The translations under genes were made by a program, and so were the position numbers. Shown in pieces: positions 1 through 8,515 of a DNA stretch of 64,000 nt. The DNA comes from Cydia pomonella (taxonomy: Eukaryota > Arthropoda > Insecta > Lepidoptera > Tortricidae). The notes under the pieces were generated by a model. That model searched no databases. It was given only the letters and a program-made list of their open reading frames with translations, and was not told the DNA's origin. Each line of letters starts with the position of its first letter. Position 1 is the first letter of the stretch. The stretch spans positions 20,932,725-20,996,724 of the forward strand of contig NC_084706.1 of assembly GCF_033807575.1 (NCBI RefSeq). Direction: 5' to 3'.

Positions 1-315
1 TGGACCTCTGTATTTTCTCAAATAAATAAAAAAGACGAGTACCATTACATGTCTTTTTAGATGTGGATTACATTTACGATGAGAAAAATTAAAAACTAAA
101 TCATCTCAATTATACAAAAAGCTCCACTCGGTCACATTCTTGGGGTACAAAAAATCAGACAACGAAATAGTTATTTACGATACTAGTGCGAAAAATAGGA
201 AATTACCTATTCGCACATGTATCGTACAACATTTCACAGTCCATATGACCGTTTAAATTTTCGACATAGTTACATAATGTGCCAATTTACGCACTAGTGC
301 GACAAAGTTAGTGGG
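1..315. repeat. Dispersed repeat, left flank of the nested insertion
   Basis: No gene. Bases 165-235 occur in inverted and diverged form at about 8365-8515, around the stretch with GTGCGAAAAATAGGAAATT. The left copy lacks about 85 bases present on the right, and the break falls at a shared AATT. Bases 1-160 resemble 52255-52390, sharing TCAAATAAATAAAAAAG and AAAAAGCTCCACTC, so they are probably the end of another dispersed element. Because the two flanks are inverted copies, the palindrome at 324-8356 sits between an older pair of repeats. Confidence 0.6.
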
Positions 316-323
316 TCATATAC
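316..323. repeat. 8-bp target-site duplication, left (TCATATAC)
   Basis: TCATATAC lies directly outside the left end of the palindromic element, and the same eight bases recur at 8357-8364 outside its right end. Eight-base duplications are the mark of hAT-superfamily insertion. Confidence 0.85.
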
Positions 324-367
324 GTGAGAGTCAGAATGGCGGGTGTACCTAAATAAAATCAAATGAA

Positions 368-372
368 AAGCA
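368..372. repeat. 5-bp target-site duplication of copia, left (AAGCA)
   Basis: AAGCA precedes the 5' LTR and is repeated at 7274-7278 after the 3' LTR. Five bases is the usual Ty1/copia duplication. The opposite arm of the host palindrome shows the uninterrupted sequence across this point. Confidence 0.85.
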
Positions 373-631
373 TATTGAAATATTATGTTAATGTGATATT
401 TGTAGAATCTGGTTACGCCTATTTTAAGGGACCACAGTACTGGCAGTAGACGGAACCCTGTCAAATTTGTATTTGTGTAGCAACGGTTCTATGAATTGTT
501 TGTTTACTTTTATGTATGTCAGTCGGTCAATAACAGTTCTCATGTAAACACTGAATAAATTTCTAGTATACACTTTCTTGGTTTAACTGTGCTATAGATC
601 TCTGCTAAATAATGATAGGTTTATCCCCACA
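373..631 (+). repeat. Copia 5' LTR (259 bp)
   Basis: Identical by eye to 7015-7273. The limits are set by the 5-bp duplication AAGCA on the outside. The LTR begins TATTGAAATATT and ends TTATCCCCACA, so the outer dinucleotides are TA...CA, not the usual TG...CA. It carries AATAAA-like and TATA-like stretches (for example GAATAAATTTC near 552) that may serve transcription and polyadenylation; this is inference. Confidence 0.9.
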
Positions 632-650
632 GTGGTTATGTAGCCTACGC
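632..650 (+). promoter_or_regulatory. Probable copia primer-binding site (half-tRNA type)
   Basis: Right after the 5' LTR the sequence GTGGTTATGTAGCC contains GGTTATG. This is complementary to the CAT anticodon loop of initiator methionine tRNA. Drosophila copia is known to prime from a 5' half of that tRNA, not from its CCA end. The match beyond GGTTATG is only partial, so the primer identity is inferred. Confidence 0.55.
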
Positions 651-699
651 ACGATTCAAGAATAGTGTTAACGGTAAAAGAAAGAAATTTTCAGCGGAA

Positions 700-2298
700 A
701 TGAGTAGTACTGTAAAAATTGATCAACTCAACGAGAGTAATTATGAAACATGGAAGATCCAAGTTGAAGCAGTGTTAATAAAAAACGACGCCTGGGGATA
801 CGTTAATGGGAGTATCAAGAAACCAGCTGAGGTAGCCGAAGCAGCAAAATGGGAAATTGGCGATTCTAAAGCTAAGTCTGACCTAATTTTATCCATAACC
901 CCGAGCGAATTACGACATTTGAGAGGTTGTAAGACATCGTGTAACGTATGGTTAAAGTTACAGAACATTCATGCTTCCAAGGGACCTGCGAAAAAGGCTA
1001 CGCTATTAAAAGAGTTGTTACTGCGTAAATTGGATGAAGGTGGTGACTTAAGAGAACATGTCATGCGATTTTTCGATGTAGTAAGCCAATTAGCGGACAT
1101 GGATATTGAAATGCATGATGATTTGATGTCTATAATGCTTCTGTATAGTTTGCCGTCCAGTTTTGACAATTTTAGATGTGCCATAGAATCTCGAGATGCA
1201 TTGCCAAAACCAGACGCATTGAAAATTAAGATATTAGAAGAGGAACATTCCATAAATGTTAAAGAAAGTGTAGATAAGGCACTTCTTGTAAAAGGAAAGA
1301 GATCTTCTAAGCCTAAGAAACAAATAGAGCATCGTCAACACGCGTATGATGCCCCTGAGCAGGCTAATTCGAAATTTAAGTATAAATGTTTCAAATGTCA
1401 CCAGCATGGACATAAAGCCTCTGAGTGTACACAGAAGATGAAAGTACAACGTAATGATAGTGCAAAGTATGTGTCGAACTTTGAATTACCAGATGTTGAT
1501 TCCAATTTTGTAACATTCAATTGTGTTTCAGATGTTAATGCTGTTTGCAACGAGAATGGAAATTGGATCGTCGACAGTGGGTGTACGTCACATTTGTGCA
1601 ACGATACAGATAAATTTGGTACTACATTACTACCGTTGCCCGGTAAGCTAAATTTAGCGACAAATTCGAGCACAAACGTACAAGGTAAGGGGACAGTAAG
1701 ATTTTCTTCATGTAATAATGGTTCTAAAACTGAAGTGCAACTGCCAAATACTCTATTTGTTCCTGATTTGCGATGTAACCTAATTTCAGTAGCTAAAATT
1801 ACTGATCAAGGGTATAGTGTTACGTTCAAGAAAAACATAGCTAGTGTTCAAGATAGCTATGGTAACACTAAACTTGTCGCGAATCGTAAAGGTAATCTAT
1901 ATTACGTCGAGGAACATTGTGATGGAGTGTCAGCGATTTCTGAGCGAAAGGTTGACGTATGGTCGTGGCATGAGTATTTAGGTCACTTAAATGCGAAAGA
2001 TCTTGTCCGAGTCTTAAACAAATCTGGCATGAACTTAAAGATGACAGATGTAGCCGAGTTGTACGATTGTGATATTTGTGCGAAAGGAAAAATGAGTAGG
2101 TTACCTTTTTCTAGATCGAGTGGGCCATGCGATGAAAAGTTGAGAATTATACATTCTGACCTCGTAGGACCCATGCGGCATACGTCAATAAATGGAGCGA
2201 AATATTTCGTAACCTTTATCGACGATCATACGAGATGGTGTGAAGTATATTTTCTTAGTAAGAAAAGTGAAGTCTTCACTACATTCAAGGTAGGGTGA
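700..2298 (+). CDS. Copia gag-protease-integrase (N-terminal part of gag-pol)
   Basis: 532 codons from ATG at 700. Residues 1-220 are a copia-type Gag (NYETWKIQVEAVL near the start). Residues 230-243 form a CCHC zinc knuckle, CFKCHQHGHKASEC, that binds genomic RNA. The aspartic protease site DSG is at residues 292-294 (WIVDSGCTSHLC). The integrase zinc-binding HHCC module starts near residue 424 (HEYLGH) and continues with CDIC. The first integrase aspartate lies in FIDDHTR near 507. The frame runs straight from Gag to Pol with no frameshift, as in copia. It ends artificially: the last two codons and the stop belong to the TA-flanked transposon inserted at 2293. The rest of Pol resumes at 4293 in the same frame. 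Confidence 0.95.
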   Translation: MSSTVKIDQLNESNYETWKIQVEAVLIKNDAWGYVNGSIKKPAEVAEAAKWEIGDSKAKSDLILSITPSELRHLRGCKTSCNVWLKLQNIHASKGPAKKATLLKELLLRKLDEGGDLREHVMRFFDVVSQLADMDIEMHDDLMSIMLLYSLPSSFDNFRCAIESRDALPKPDALKIKILEEEHSINVKESVDKALLVKGKRSSKPKKQIEHRQHAYDAPEQANSKFKYKCFKCHQHGHKASECTQKMKVQRNDSAKYVSNFELPDVDSNFVTFNCVSDVNAVCNENGNWIVDSGCTSHLCNDTDKFGTTLLPLPGKLNLATNSSTNVQGKGTVRFSSCNNGSKTEVQLPNTLFVPDLRCNLISVAKITDQGYSVTFKKNIASVQDSYGNTKLVANRKGNLYYVEEHCDGVSAISERKVDVWSWHEYLGHLNAKDLVRVLNKSGMNLKMTDVAELYDCDICAKGKMSRLPFSRSSGPCDEKLRIIHSDLVGPMRHTSINGAKYFVTFIDDHTRWCEVYFLSKKSEVFTTFKVG

Positions 2299-2303
2299 AG
2301 GCA

Positions 2304-2575
2304 CCAATCATGGACATGTTAAGCGCACTAAATTAGAATTTCGTTTAAAAATGGGATGTTTTTTGACGATACAAAAATGGTGATTTTTTTTTCGGCACTC
2401 AAATACATGAGGAATATTGAAACAAAACCGAAAATCCTGTATGTTTAATATATAATTAATAAAAAATATATAAATTGAAATTTACGAAATCACCATTGAT
2501 GGACATCAAAAATTCAGTAATGGACACCCAGTCATGGACATGGACCCAATTATGAACATCCATTATTGGACACTT
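2304..2575. repeat. Subterminal motif cluster, left end of pogo-like element
   Basis: Variants of CCA(A/G)T(T/A)ATGGACAT occur near 2304, 2491, 2513, 2529, 2545 and 2560, in both orientations. The stretch 2576-2720 shows no gene or motif. A matching cluster lies at the other end of the element. Confidence 0.6.
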
Positions 2576-2722
2576 TTGTATTGAACACATAAATGAAACA
2601 AATGATGTCACAAATCAACTTTTATTATTAGGTAACGCTATTTGAACTTTCAACATGATCAGTCTTAGATTTCCAAGTTATACTATCAGACTTTCAATCA
2701 ACCATCTGGTTTTCAGTAATTT

Positions 2723-3675
2723 TTAAACATTTATTGAGGCTTTGCCTCTTTGCCAGCAGCTGCAGCTTAGAATTGGTAACACACTAATCAATTCTGATAG
2801 ATGTAATGTTAAATGTGATCTGTGGCCATCTAAAAAAACAGGATCGGTTTTGGTATCTTTTGCTCTTCTAGCCATGGATTGAAAATATTTGTGACATACT
2901 CGTAGAATGTGCTCCCACACATCCACCCTGATTCAGATTTTCCTATACCCCAATGTTCAGGAACAGTGGCTGTTACGTGCGCTGGCAGTCTTTCATACTT
3001 GAAGACTATCATTGGTGGTGCTAGTTGACCGGTGGCACTGGCAGTGAGTAAAACAGTTAGGTTGTCTTTTTCATCGCCGCAGAATTGGTACAGATGTTTT
3101 TCTGCTTGTTTACAAAGAACTCGGCCTGCTTTTGGTGACAAAAAAAATGCGCTTTCGTCGGTATTAAATATCCGGCTAGGGTCATCTAAAACATCTTTTA
3201 AACCTACACCTTCTATGTATGTCGTTATTTCATTAAACCATTTGCGTATGCCTTCTTCGGTAACGTCATCCCTCGACTTCGAAAGATTTTGTGCTGTTTT
3301 TTCTGTTATATCTGGATGACGTTTTAAAAATGAGGAAAACCACTTTTTTCCAGGTTTGTTATTTGTAAAAGGATTGGCCTTCCCTTGATCTAATATAATT
3401 TTTTGTACGCTCTCTGTTAATAATTGTCTATTTATGGGAAAGTGCTTTTCACTCATTGCGACCAACCATTTTACCAGAATGTCCTCTTCTTCTGCCGTAA
3501 GGATAGTTTGAGGCCCCATAGCACAAACTGCAGGACTTTTGCCTGTCACCTTGTTGTGCAAGGTTATTCGAGGAACCCCAAACCGGAGGGCAGCTGTGCT
3601 TATAGTTTCTCCCATCCTTACAGCATCCAATGCTCTCCCCATTTGTTCGGGGGTATAATTTTTCTTCGGTGCCAT
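2723..3675 (-). pseudogene. Pogo-like transposase (psq + CENP-B HTH + DDE), frameshifted and truncated
   Basis: The ATG at 3675-3673 begins MAPKKNYTPEQMGRALDAVR. Residues about 5-50 are a pipsqueak/HTH domain. Residues about 55-130 are a CENP-B-type second helix-turn-helix (KKWFSSFLKRHPDI). The first catalytic Asp is residue 173, in IFNTDESAFF. The main frame stops after 281 codons at 2830. One base too many or too few in the seven-A run at 2832-2838 explains this, because the next frame (2723-2926) continues with LDGHRSHLTLHLSE, the second catalytic Asp region. The frame then leaves the family pattern: the third acidic residue region (normally followed by a PNATHxLQPxD-like motif) is missing. 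So this copy has both a frameshift and a 3' deletion and cannot make active transposase. Confidence 0.88.
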
Positions 3676-3692
3676 CTAAGAAGAAACAAAGA

Positions 3693-4290
3693 ACCCAATT
3701 ATGAACAACTAAAAATACCCAGTTATGGACATCGTCCATTATTGGAAAATAAAGAGCAGTCACAAAATCAACTCAACCCAAATGTTTAGTGCAACGAATT
3801 AAATAATTTAATACAATAAACTAAAAAAGTAAAAAAAAACTTAAGCATGGACACTTGTCCATTACTGAATTTCCTAAAATATCGAATCCAGTAATGAACA
3901 AACCCCACAAAAAAGTTATTGCTGTGATTGGACATATTCAATTTAGCTCAAATTACTTTCTATATAGTATTATTCAGTAAAAATAACATCAAATCTCATT
4001 ACAACACAACACAAGATAACACCATGCAAAAATATGTACTCACCTCCTTAACGATTTCAATAATAAAAACGGATTTTTATTACCACCGCGCGTAACGAAT
4101 TTTGACTTCGCAGCCATCTAAGAACAAAATGGCCGATTTTGGTGACGTGTGTCAAAATGACAGCTCAAACGTCTATTGGTTATGCTTTAGTGTTGCCAGT
4201 TGAAAAATGTCGGGACAGTTGCTTAATAAATTCGATCAACGAAAAAAATGTCCATAATTGGTGCCGTGTCCATTACTGGTGCCGTCACTC
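3693..4290. repeat. Subterminal motif cluster, right end of pogo-like element
   Basis: Copies of the ATGGACAT/TCCATTA motif occur near 3693, 3718, 3734, 3843, 3857, 3887, 3925 and 4247-4283, in both directions. The last pair overlaps the terminal inverted repeat. Otherwise 3790-4240 is AT-rich and without a gene. Confidence 0.6.
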
Positions 4291-6911
4291 TATATAAAAA
4301 TCACGTAGAGAATCTATTCAGACGTAAAATAACTTATCTTCATACAGATAACGGAGGCGAATACTGTAATCGGGATTTCGACGAGTTCCTGAAGAAAGAA
4401 GGAATAACAAGAAGATTGACAATTCCTGGAGTACCCCAGCAGAACTCGGTCGCGGAAAGAAAAAACAGGACCTTGTTAGAAATGGCGAGATGTATGCTGA
4501 TTTCGTCAGGACTTTCTCCGGGTTTCTGGGCAGATGCTGTAGCAACAGCTTGCCACGTAAGAAATCGTTGTCCGACCAGAAGTCTTGAAGGTGAGATACC
4601 TTTTGAGAAATGGTTTGAACGACCTGTCAAGTTAGACTACTTACACAAGTTTGGATCTAAGGTACACGTCTTGGACAAGTCAACCGGGAAAGATAAGTTC
4701 GCACCAAGAAGCCTGGAAGGAATCTTTGTAGGCTATCTTAGAGATCGCAAGGGTTACAGAGTATGGATGCCAAAACAACGACAAGTTATCATGTCAAGAG
4801 ATGTGAAATTTCACGAAACAAAAAGTGAAGGTAAAGAAAACGTGAACCTGAAGATTGACCCCTTTGAAATCGACTTGGGAGAATCGATAAATGTTCAAAA
4901 TCAACCTGTATCGGTAGATGTAGAGTTCCATCCGACTCAAACTAGTGAAAATCCGGTAATACATATCTCCAATCACGAGGATGAGTGCATCGAGTCATCG
5001 AGTAGTCGTGATACAGAACCTGAAGGAGGAGATGATGTTCCCGTTGAAACCCGCCAAATGACAGACGATCCATATATTGTCATGGAACCATCTCAACACG
5101 ATCATCATCAAGACGATGTTCATGTTGATGAGGGGAGGATAGTAAAGAGAGGTCCAGGGCGACCACGACTGGAGCGAGGTCATGTTGGGCGTCCACGCAA
5201 GATATACAACATGGTTGATGTAGAGCCACAGGTTTCCACGGAAGAAGGCGTTGAGTCGACTGGAGAGTATGAAGACTGTGTGGATTTCGTTGGAGTCGCC
5301 GAAATAACTCTAAAGGAGGCCTTATCCGGTAACGAACGAAAAGGATGGAAAGACGCAATAATTTCAGAAGTTCAAAGTTTAATCAAAAACGATACTTTCG
5401 ATGTTGTCAAGAAACCTATGGGTCGAAATGTTGTTGGTTGCCGATATATATTAACAAAGAAGTTGAATATCGATAGAACTGAGAAGAAGAAAGCCAGACT
5501 AGTGGCAAAAGGTTTTAGCCAACGTTACGGCATCGATTATCAGAAAACTTTTGCGCCAGTCGCTAGGCTTGACTCGATAAGACTATTAGTTGCACTTGCA
5601 GTGGAGCTGGATCTTAAAATTCATCAGTTGGACATTAATACGGCATATTTAAATGGATTATTAGAAGAGGAGATATATATGAAGGTGCCAGATCTCCTAG
5701 ATGAATGTTTGCAAGATCTAACACGATTGGAGCAGCCAGGTTCACTTATACATGAAAGAGCTAGCAAGATGTTATGTGACCTGAGGTCTGGAGGCAGTGT
5801 GTGCAGGCTCAAAAGATCGCTGTACGGGCTTAAACAAGCTGGTCGACAATGGAACATCAGACTGGACGAGCAGCTGAAGTCCATGGGATTACAAGCATCT
5901 TTAAATGAGCCTTGTCTTTATTTTAAAAATATAGATTCGCAAACTAAACTCTTTGTATTAGTTTACGTGGATGACATTCTCGTCGCTTCGCAAAGAGGTG
6001 AATGCATCGAAGATTTCAAAAAGGAACTGGCCACTAAGTTTGAATTGAAAGATTATGGCATTGTGAAATATATGTTAGGCATAGAGTTTGACAGATGTGA
6101 CAAAAGCATGAAATTGTCACAAGAAAAATATATTGATGATTTATTAATCAAATTTAATATGGATAAAAGTAAACCAATATCTACGCCTATGGAAGTTAAG
6201 CAAAAGATTGAAAAATCTGTAAATAAGTGCAGTGACAGTGAACAGTATCCATATCGTGAGATTATAGGTTCACTGATGTATCTCTCTACGGGAACAAGAC
6301 CTGATATTACTAATACCGTGGCTGTATTGAGTCAATTCTTGGATTGCCCTAATGAGGAATGTTGGAATGCTGCAAAGCGTGTGCTGCGATACCTAAAGCA
6401 TACAAAACAATATGGACTTGTTTACAAAAAGACAGGTAAATCTTTGCATGGTTACTCGGATGCTGATTGGGGAGGATGTTTGATAGATAGGCGTTCTTAT
6501 TCCGGTTATGTTTTCATGTTAGGAGGTGGATGTGTGTCGTGGAAGTCGCAGAAGCAAAAATGTGTCAGCACCTCAAGCTGTCAATCAGAGTATGTAAGTC
6601 TAGCCTCATCAATGAAGGAAGCTATCTACTTGAACAGCTTACTTACTGAAGTTGGGTTACGTAAGTTTGCACCATTATCTTTACATGTAGATAATCAGGG
6701 GGCGATTTGCCTTGCGAACGATCCAATGTTTCATTCTGGGAGTAAACACATTGACATAAGGTACCACTTTGTACGAAGTGTATTAAAGGACAATAAGAGT
6801 ATTGAGTTAAAGTACTTACCGACCGACTCAATGCTCGCCGACATATTAACGAAGGCTCTGCCTAGAGAAAAGCACTATATGTGCATGCGCGGTTTGGGCA
6901 TTGCTTGTTAA
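4248..6911 (+). CDS. Copia integrase (C-terminal part), reverse transcriptase and RNase H
   Basis: 887 codons as an open frame, but copia sequence begins only at 4293. The first 15 codons, including the ATG, come from the pogo-like terminal repeat. Integrase catalytic residues: Asp34 (HTDNGGEY) and Glu70 (NSVAERKNR), giving DD35E spacing. A proline-rich, acidic linker with GRPRLE/GRPRK basic motifs lies around 300-330. Reverse transcriptase runs from KKARLVAKGF through HQLDINTAYLNG and SLYGLKQAGRQW to the catalytic YVDD at 573-576. RNase H has GYSDADWGG with Asp738 and then QSEYVSLA. The stop is at 6909. The catalytic motifs look intact. Whether the transposon-derived ATG is ever used is unknown. 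Confidence 0.93.
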   Translation: MSIIGAVSITGAVTLYKNHVENLFRRKITYLHTDNGGEYCNRDFDEFLKKEGITRRLTIPGVPQQNSVAERKNRTLLEMARCMLISSGLSPGFWADAVATACHVRNRCPTRSLEGEIPFEKWFERPVKLDYLHKFGSKVHVLDKSTGKDKFAPRSLEGIFVGYLRDRKGYRVWMPKQRQVIMSRDVKFHETKSEGKENVNLKIDPFEIDLGESINVQNQPVSVDVEFHPTQTSENPVIHISNHEDECIESSSSRDTEPEGGDDVPVETRQMTDDPYIVMEPSQHDHHQDDVHVDEGRIVKRGPGRPRLERGHVGRPRKIYNMVDVEPQVSTEEGVESTGEYEDCVDFVGVAEITLKEALSGNERKGWKDAIISEVQSLIKNDTFDVVKKPMGRNVVGCRYILTKKLNIDRTEKKKARLVAKGFSQRYGIDYQKTFAPVARLDSIRLLVALAVELDLKIHQLDINTAYLNGLLEEEIYMKVPDLLDECLQDLTRLEQPGSLIHERASKMLCDLRSGGSVCRLKRSLYGLKQAGRQWNIRLDEQLKSMGLQASLNEPCLYFKNIDSQTKLFVLVYVDDILVASQRGECIEDFKKELATKFELKDYGIVKYMLGIEFDRCDKSMKLSQEKYIDDLLIKFNMDKSKPISTPMEVKQKIEKSVNKCSDSEQYPYREIIGSLMYLSTGTRPDITNTVAVLSQFLDCPNEECWNAAKRVLRYLKHTKQYGLVYKKTGKSLHGYSDADWGGCLIDRRSYSGYVFMLGGGCVSWKSQKQKCVSTSSCQSEYVSLASSMKEAIYLNSLLTEVGLRKFAPLSLHVDNQGAICLANDPMFHSGSKHIDIRYHFVRSVLKDNKSIELKYLPTDSMLADILTKALPREKHYMCMRGLGIAC

Positions 6912-7000
6912 TTGTTTTTATTTTTTTATAGTTGTTCTTTGATATCACTTTGATTTGTTTTTATATGTTTTATTTGTGTTACCGTTTATTTTGAATATGC

Positions 7001-7014
7001 ACATTAAGGGGGCG
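7001..7014 (+). promoter_or_regulatory. Copia polypurine-like tract
   Basis: ACATTAAGGGGGCG directly precedes the 3' LTR. A short G-rich purine run at this place normally primes plus-strand DNA synthesis. It is weak as a polypurine tract because C and T interrupt it. Confidence 0.5.
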
Positions 7015-7273
7015 TATTGAAATATTATGTTAATGTGATATTTGTAGAATCTGGTTACGCCTATTTTAAGGGACCACAGTACTGGCAGTAGACGGAACCC
7101 TGTCAAATTTGTATTTGTGTAGCAACGGTTCTATGAATTGTTTGTTTACTTTTATGTATGTCAGTCGGTCAATAACAGTTCTCATGTAAACACTGAATAA
7201 ATTTCTAGTATACACTTTCTTGGTTTAACTGTGCTATAGATCTCTGCTAAATAATGATAGGTTTATCCCCACA
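7015..7273 (+). repeat. Copia 3' LTR (259 bp)
   Basis: Identical by eye to the 5' LTR at 373-631 and followed by the AAGCA duplication at 7274-7278. Identity of the LTRs implies very little time since integration. Confidence 0.9.
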
Positions 7274-7609
7274 AAGCATACCATATTTTTGTACCTAATT
7301 TGTACTATTTAGTACCTCGTTTAAAAAAATATGTACCTCACGGTACGTAAAGTTATGATCAATAAACAGATCACCCGCCATCCTGACAGTCAGAATGGCG
7401 GGTGTACTTTATTACGCTATGTTCCCGTGGTTATTGATAAATTCTATAAATGCCAAATTTTTGTACCTTTTTTGTACCTTCATATTCAATTATAATATGA
7501 GTCATTTTATTTGTGCTTTCCAAGTTTTACTCATTTTATATTTTGCTTGCTATTACAATTTTGCAGGCGTTATAACTTTTCAAGTTATCGATTTATTTTT
7601 TAAGAAAAA

Positions 7610-7990
7610 ACGCTAAGGTACAATTATTTTTATTACGCCAGGATTTAGTACCTTTAATGTTTAATCTGTTAAGTTCAAATAACTCAGAAAATCATGTCTT
7701 AAAAATGATTTTTCTTAGGAAGATTTCTTTGAATTAGCGCCTAGCCTTTTTTAACGCTAAGGTACAATTATTTTTATTACGCCAGGATTTAGTACCTTTA
7801 ATGTTTAATCTGTTAAGTTCTAATAGCTCAGAAAATCATGTCTTAAAAATGATTTTTCTTAGGAAGATTTCTTTGAATTGGCGCCTAGCCTTTTTTAAGA
7901 CATGATTTATTGAGTTATTTGAACTTAACAGATTAAACATTAAAGGTACTAAATCCTAGCGTAATAAAAATAATTGTACCTTAGCGTTTT
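7610..7990. repeat. Tandem duplication and mirror centre of the palindromic element
   Basis: A unit of about 145 bases starting AACGCTAAGGTACAATTATT is present twice in tandem (about 7609-7754 and 7754-7897), with only a few differences. It is followed at 7898-7990 by an inverted copy of part of the same unit. This marks the centre of symmetry of the palindromic element. Confidence 0.8.
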
Positions 7991-8356
7991 TTCTTAAAAA
8001 TGAAATCGATAATTTGAAAAATTATAACGCCTGCAAAATTGTAATAGCAAGCAAAATATAAAATGAGTAAAACTTAGAAACCAAAAATAAAATGACTCGT
8101 ATTATAATTGAATATGAAGGTACAAAAAAGGTACAAAAATTTGGCTTTTATAGAATTTATCAATAACCACGGGAAAATAGCGTAATAAAGTACACCCGCC
8201 ATTCTGACTGTCAGGATGGCGGGTGACCTGTTTTTTGGTGATAACTTTAAGTACCGTGAGGTACAATTTTTTTTAAAGGAGGTACTAAATAGTACAAAAA
8301 TATGGTATGGTTTTCATTTAATTTTATTTAGGTACACCCGCCATTCTGACTCTCAC

Positions 8357-8364
8357 TCATATAC
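8357..8364. repeat. 8-bp target-site duplication, right (TCATATAC)
   Basis: Exact match to 316-323, immediately outside the CTCTCAC end of the palindromic element. Confidence 0.85.
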
Positions 8365-8515
8365 CTAGACGTAAAACGTTGTACGATACATATGCGAATA
8401 GGTAATTCGCAACTCGTGTCGATTTAAAACACTCCCTTCGGTCGTGTTATAATTTATCGCCACTCGTTACGAATTTCCTATTTTTCGCACTTGTATCGTA
8501 AATAAATATTGACCC
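8365..8515 (-). repeat. Right flank dispersed repeat, inverted partner of the left flank
   Basis: Read on the minus strand it matches 165-235 around TTATTTACGATAC, GTGCGAAAAATAGGAAATT and ACCTATTCGCA. It keeps a middle part that the left copy has lost. No gene. Confidence 0.6.

Larger units (their letters stand above)
2293..4290 (-). mobile_element. Pogo-like DNA transposon nested in copia integrase
   Basis: The 1998-base element is flanked by TA at 2291-2292 and 4291-4292. The ends are imperfect inverted repeats: both inner ends share GTG, GGCACCA and ATGGACA with the same spacing. It carries a minus-strand transposase fragment with pipsqueak-type and CENP-B-type DNA-binding domains and part of a DDE domain. 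The TA duplication and this domain order fit the Tc1/mariner-pogo group. Both subterminal regions hold scattered copies of a motif close to CCAATTATGGACAT, which are likely transposase-binding sites. It is the youngest layer of the nest. Confidence 0.9.
373..7273 (+). mobile_element. Ty1/copia LTR retrotransposon, nearly intact, with nested DNA transposon
   Basis: Order: 5' LTR, primer site, one gag-pol reading frame (gag, protease, integrase, reverse transcriptase, RNase H), purine-rich tract, 3' LTR. The frame is broken only by a 1998-base pogo-like insertion in the integrase core. Length is 6901 bases, or about 4.9 kb without that insertion, which is normal for copia. The two LTRs are identical by eye and the duplication AAGCA is perfect, so the insertion is very recent. 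It replicated in the cytoplasm via RNA and integrated into an older palindromic element. As it stands it should be non-autonomous because integrase is split. Confidence 0.95.
324..8356. mobile_element. Long-palindrome hAT-like non-autonomous element, split by copia
   Basis: The element starts GTGAGAGTCAGAATGGCGGG and ends with the inverse of it, between perfect TCATATAC duplications. Without the copia insertion and its 5-bp duplication it is about 1.1 kb. The left arm (324-372, then 7279 onward) mirrors the right arm almost throughout, including the GTACAAAAATATGGTAT region near 8290. Each arm also holds a 33-base inner palindrome made of two opposed copies of the terminal motif (7374-7406 and about 8190-8223). 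The centre has a tandem duplication of about 145 bases (about 7610-7897). No transposase is seen, so mobility would need a partner element. The hAT assignment rests on the duplication length only. Confidence 0.8.

Noticed and set aside
3032..3789. + strand open frames inside the pogo-like element
   Set aside because: They lie antisense to the recognisable transposase and have no family match.
7395..7616. 73-codon open frame in the palindromic element
   Set aside because: It is AT-rich with Phe/Ile/Tyr composition, lies within one arm of a palindrome, and has no counterpart frame in the other arm.
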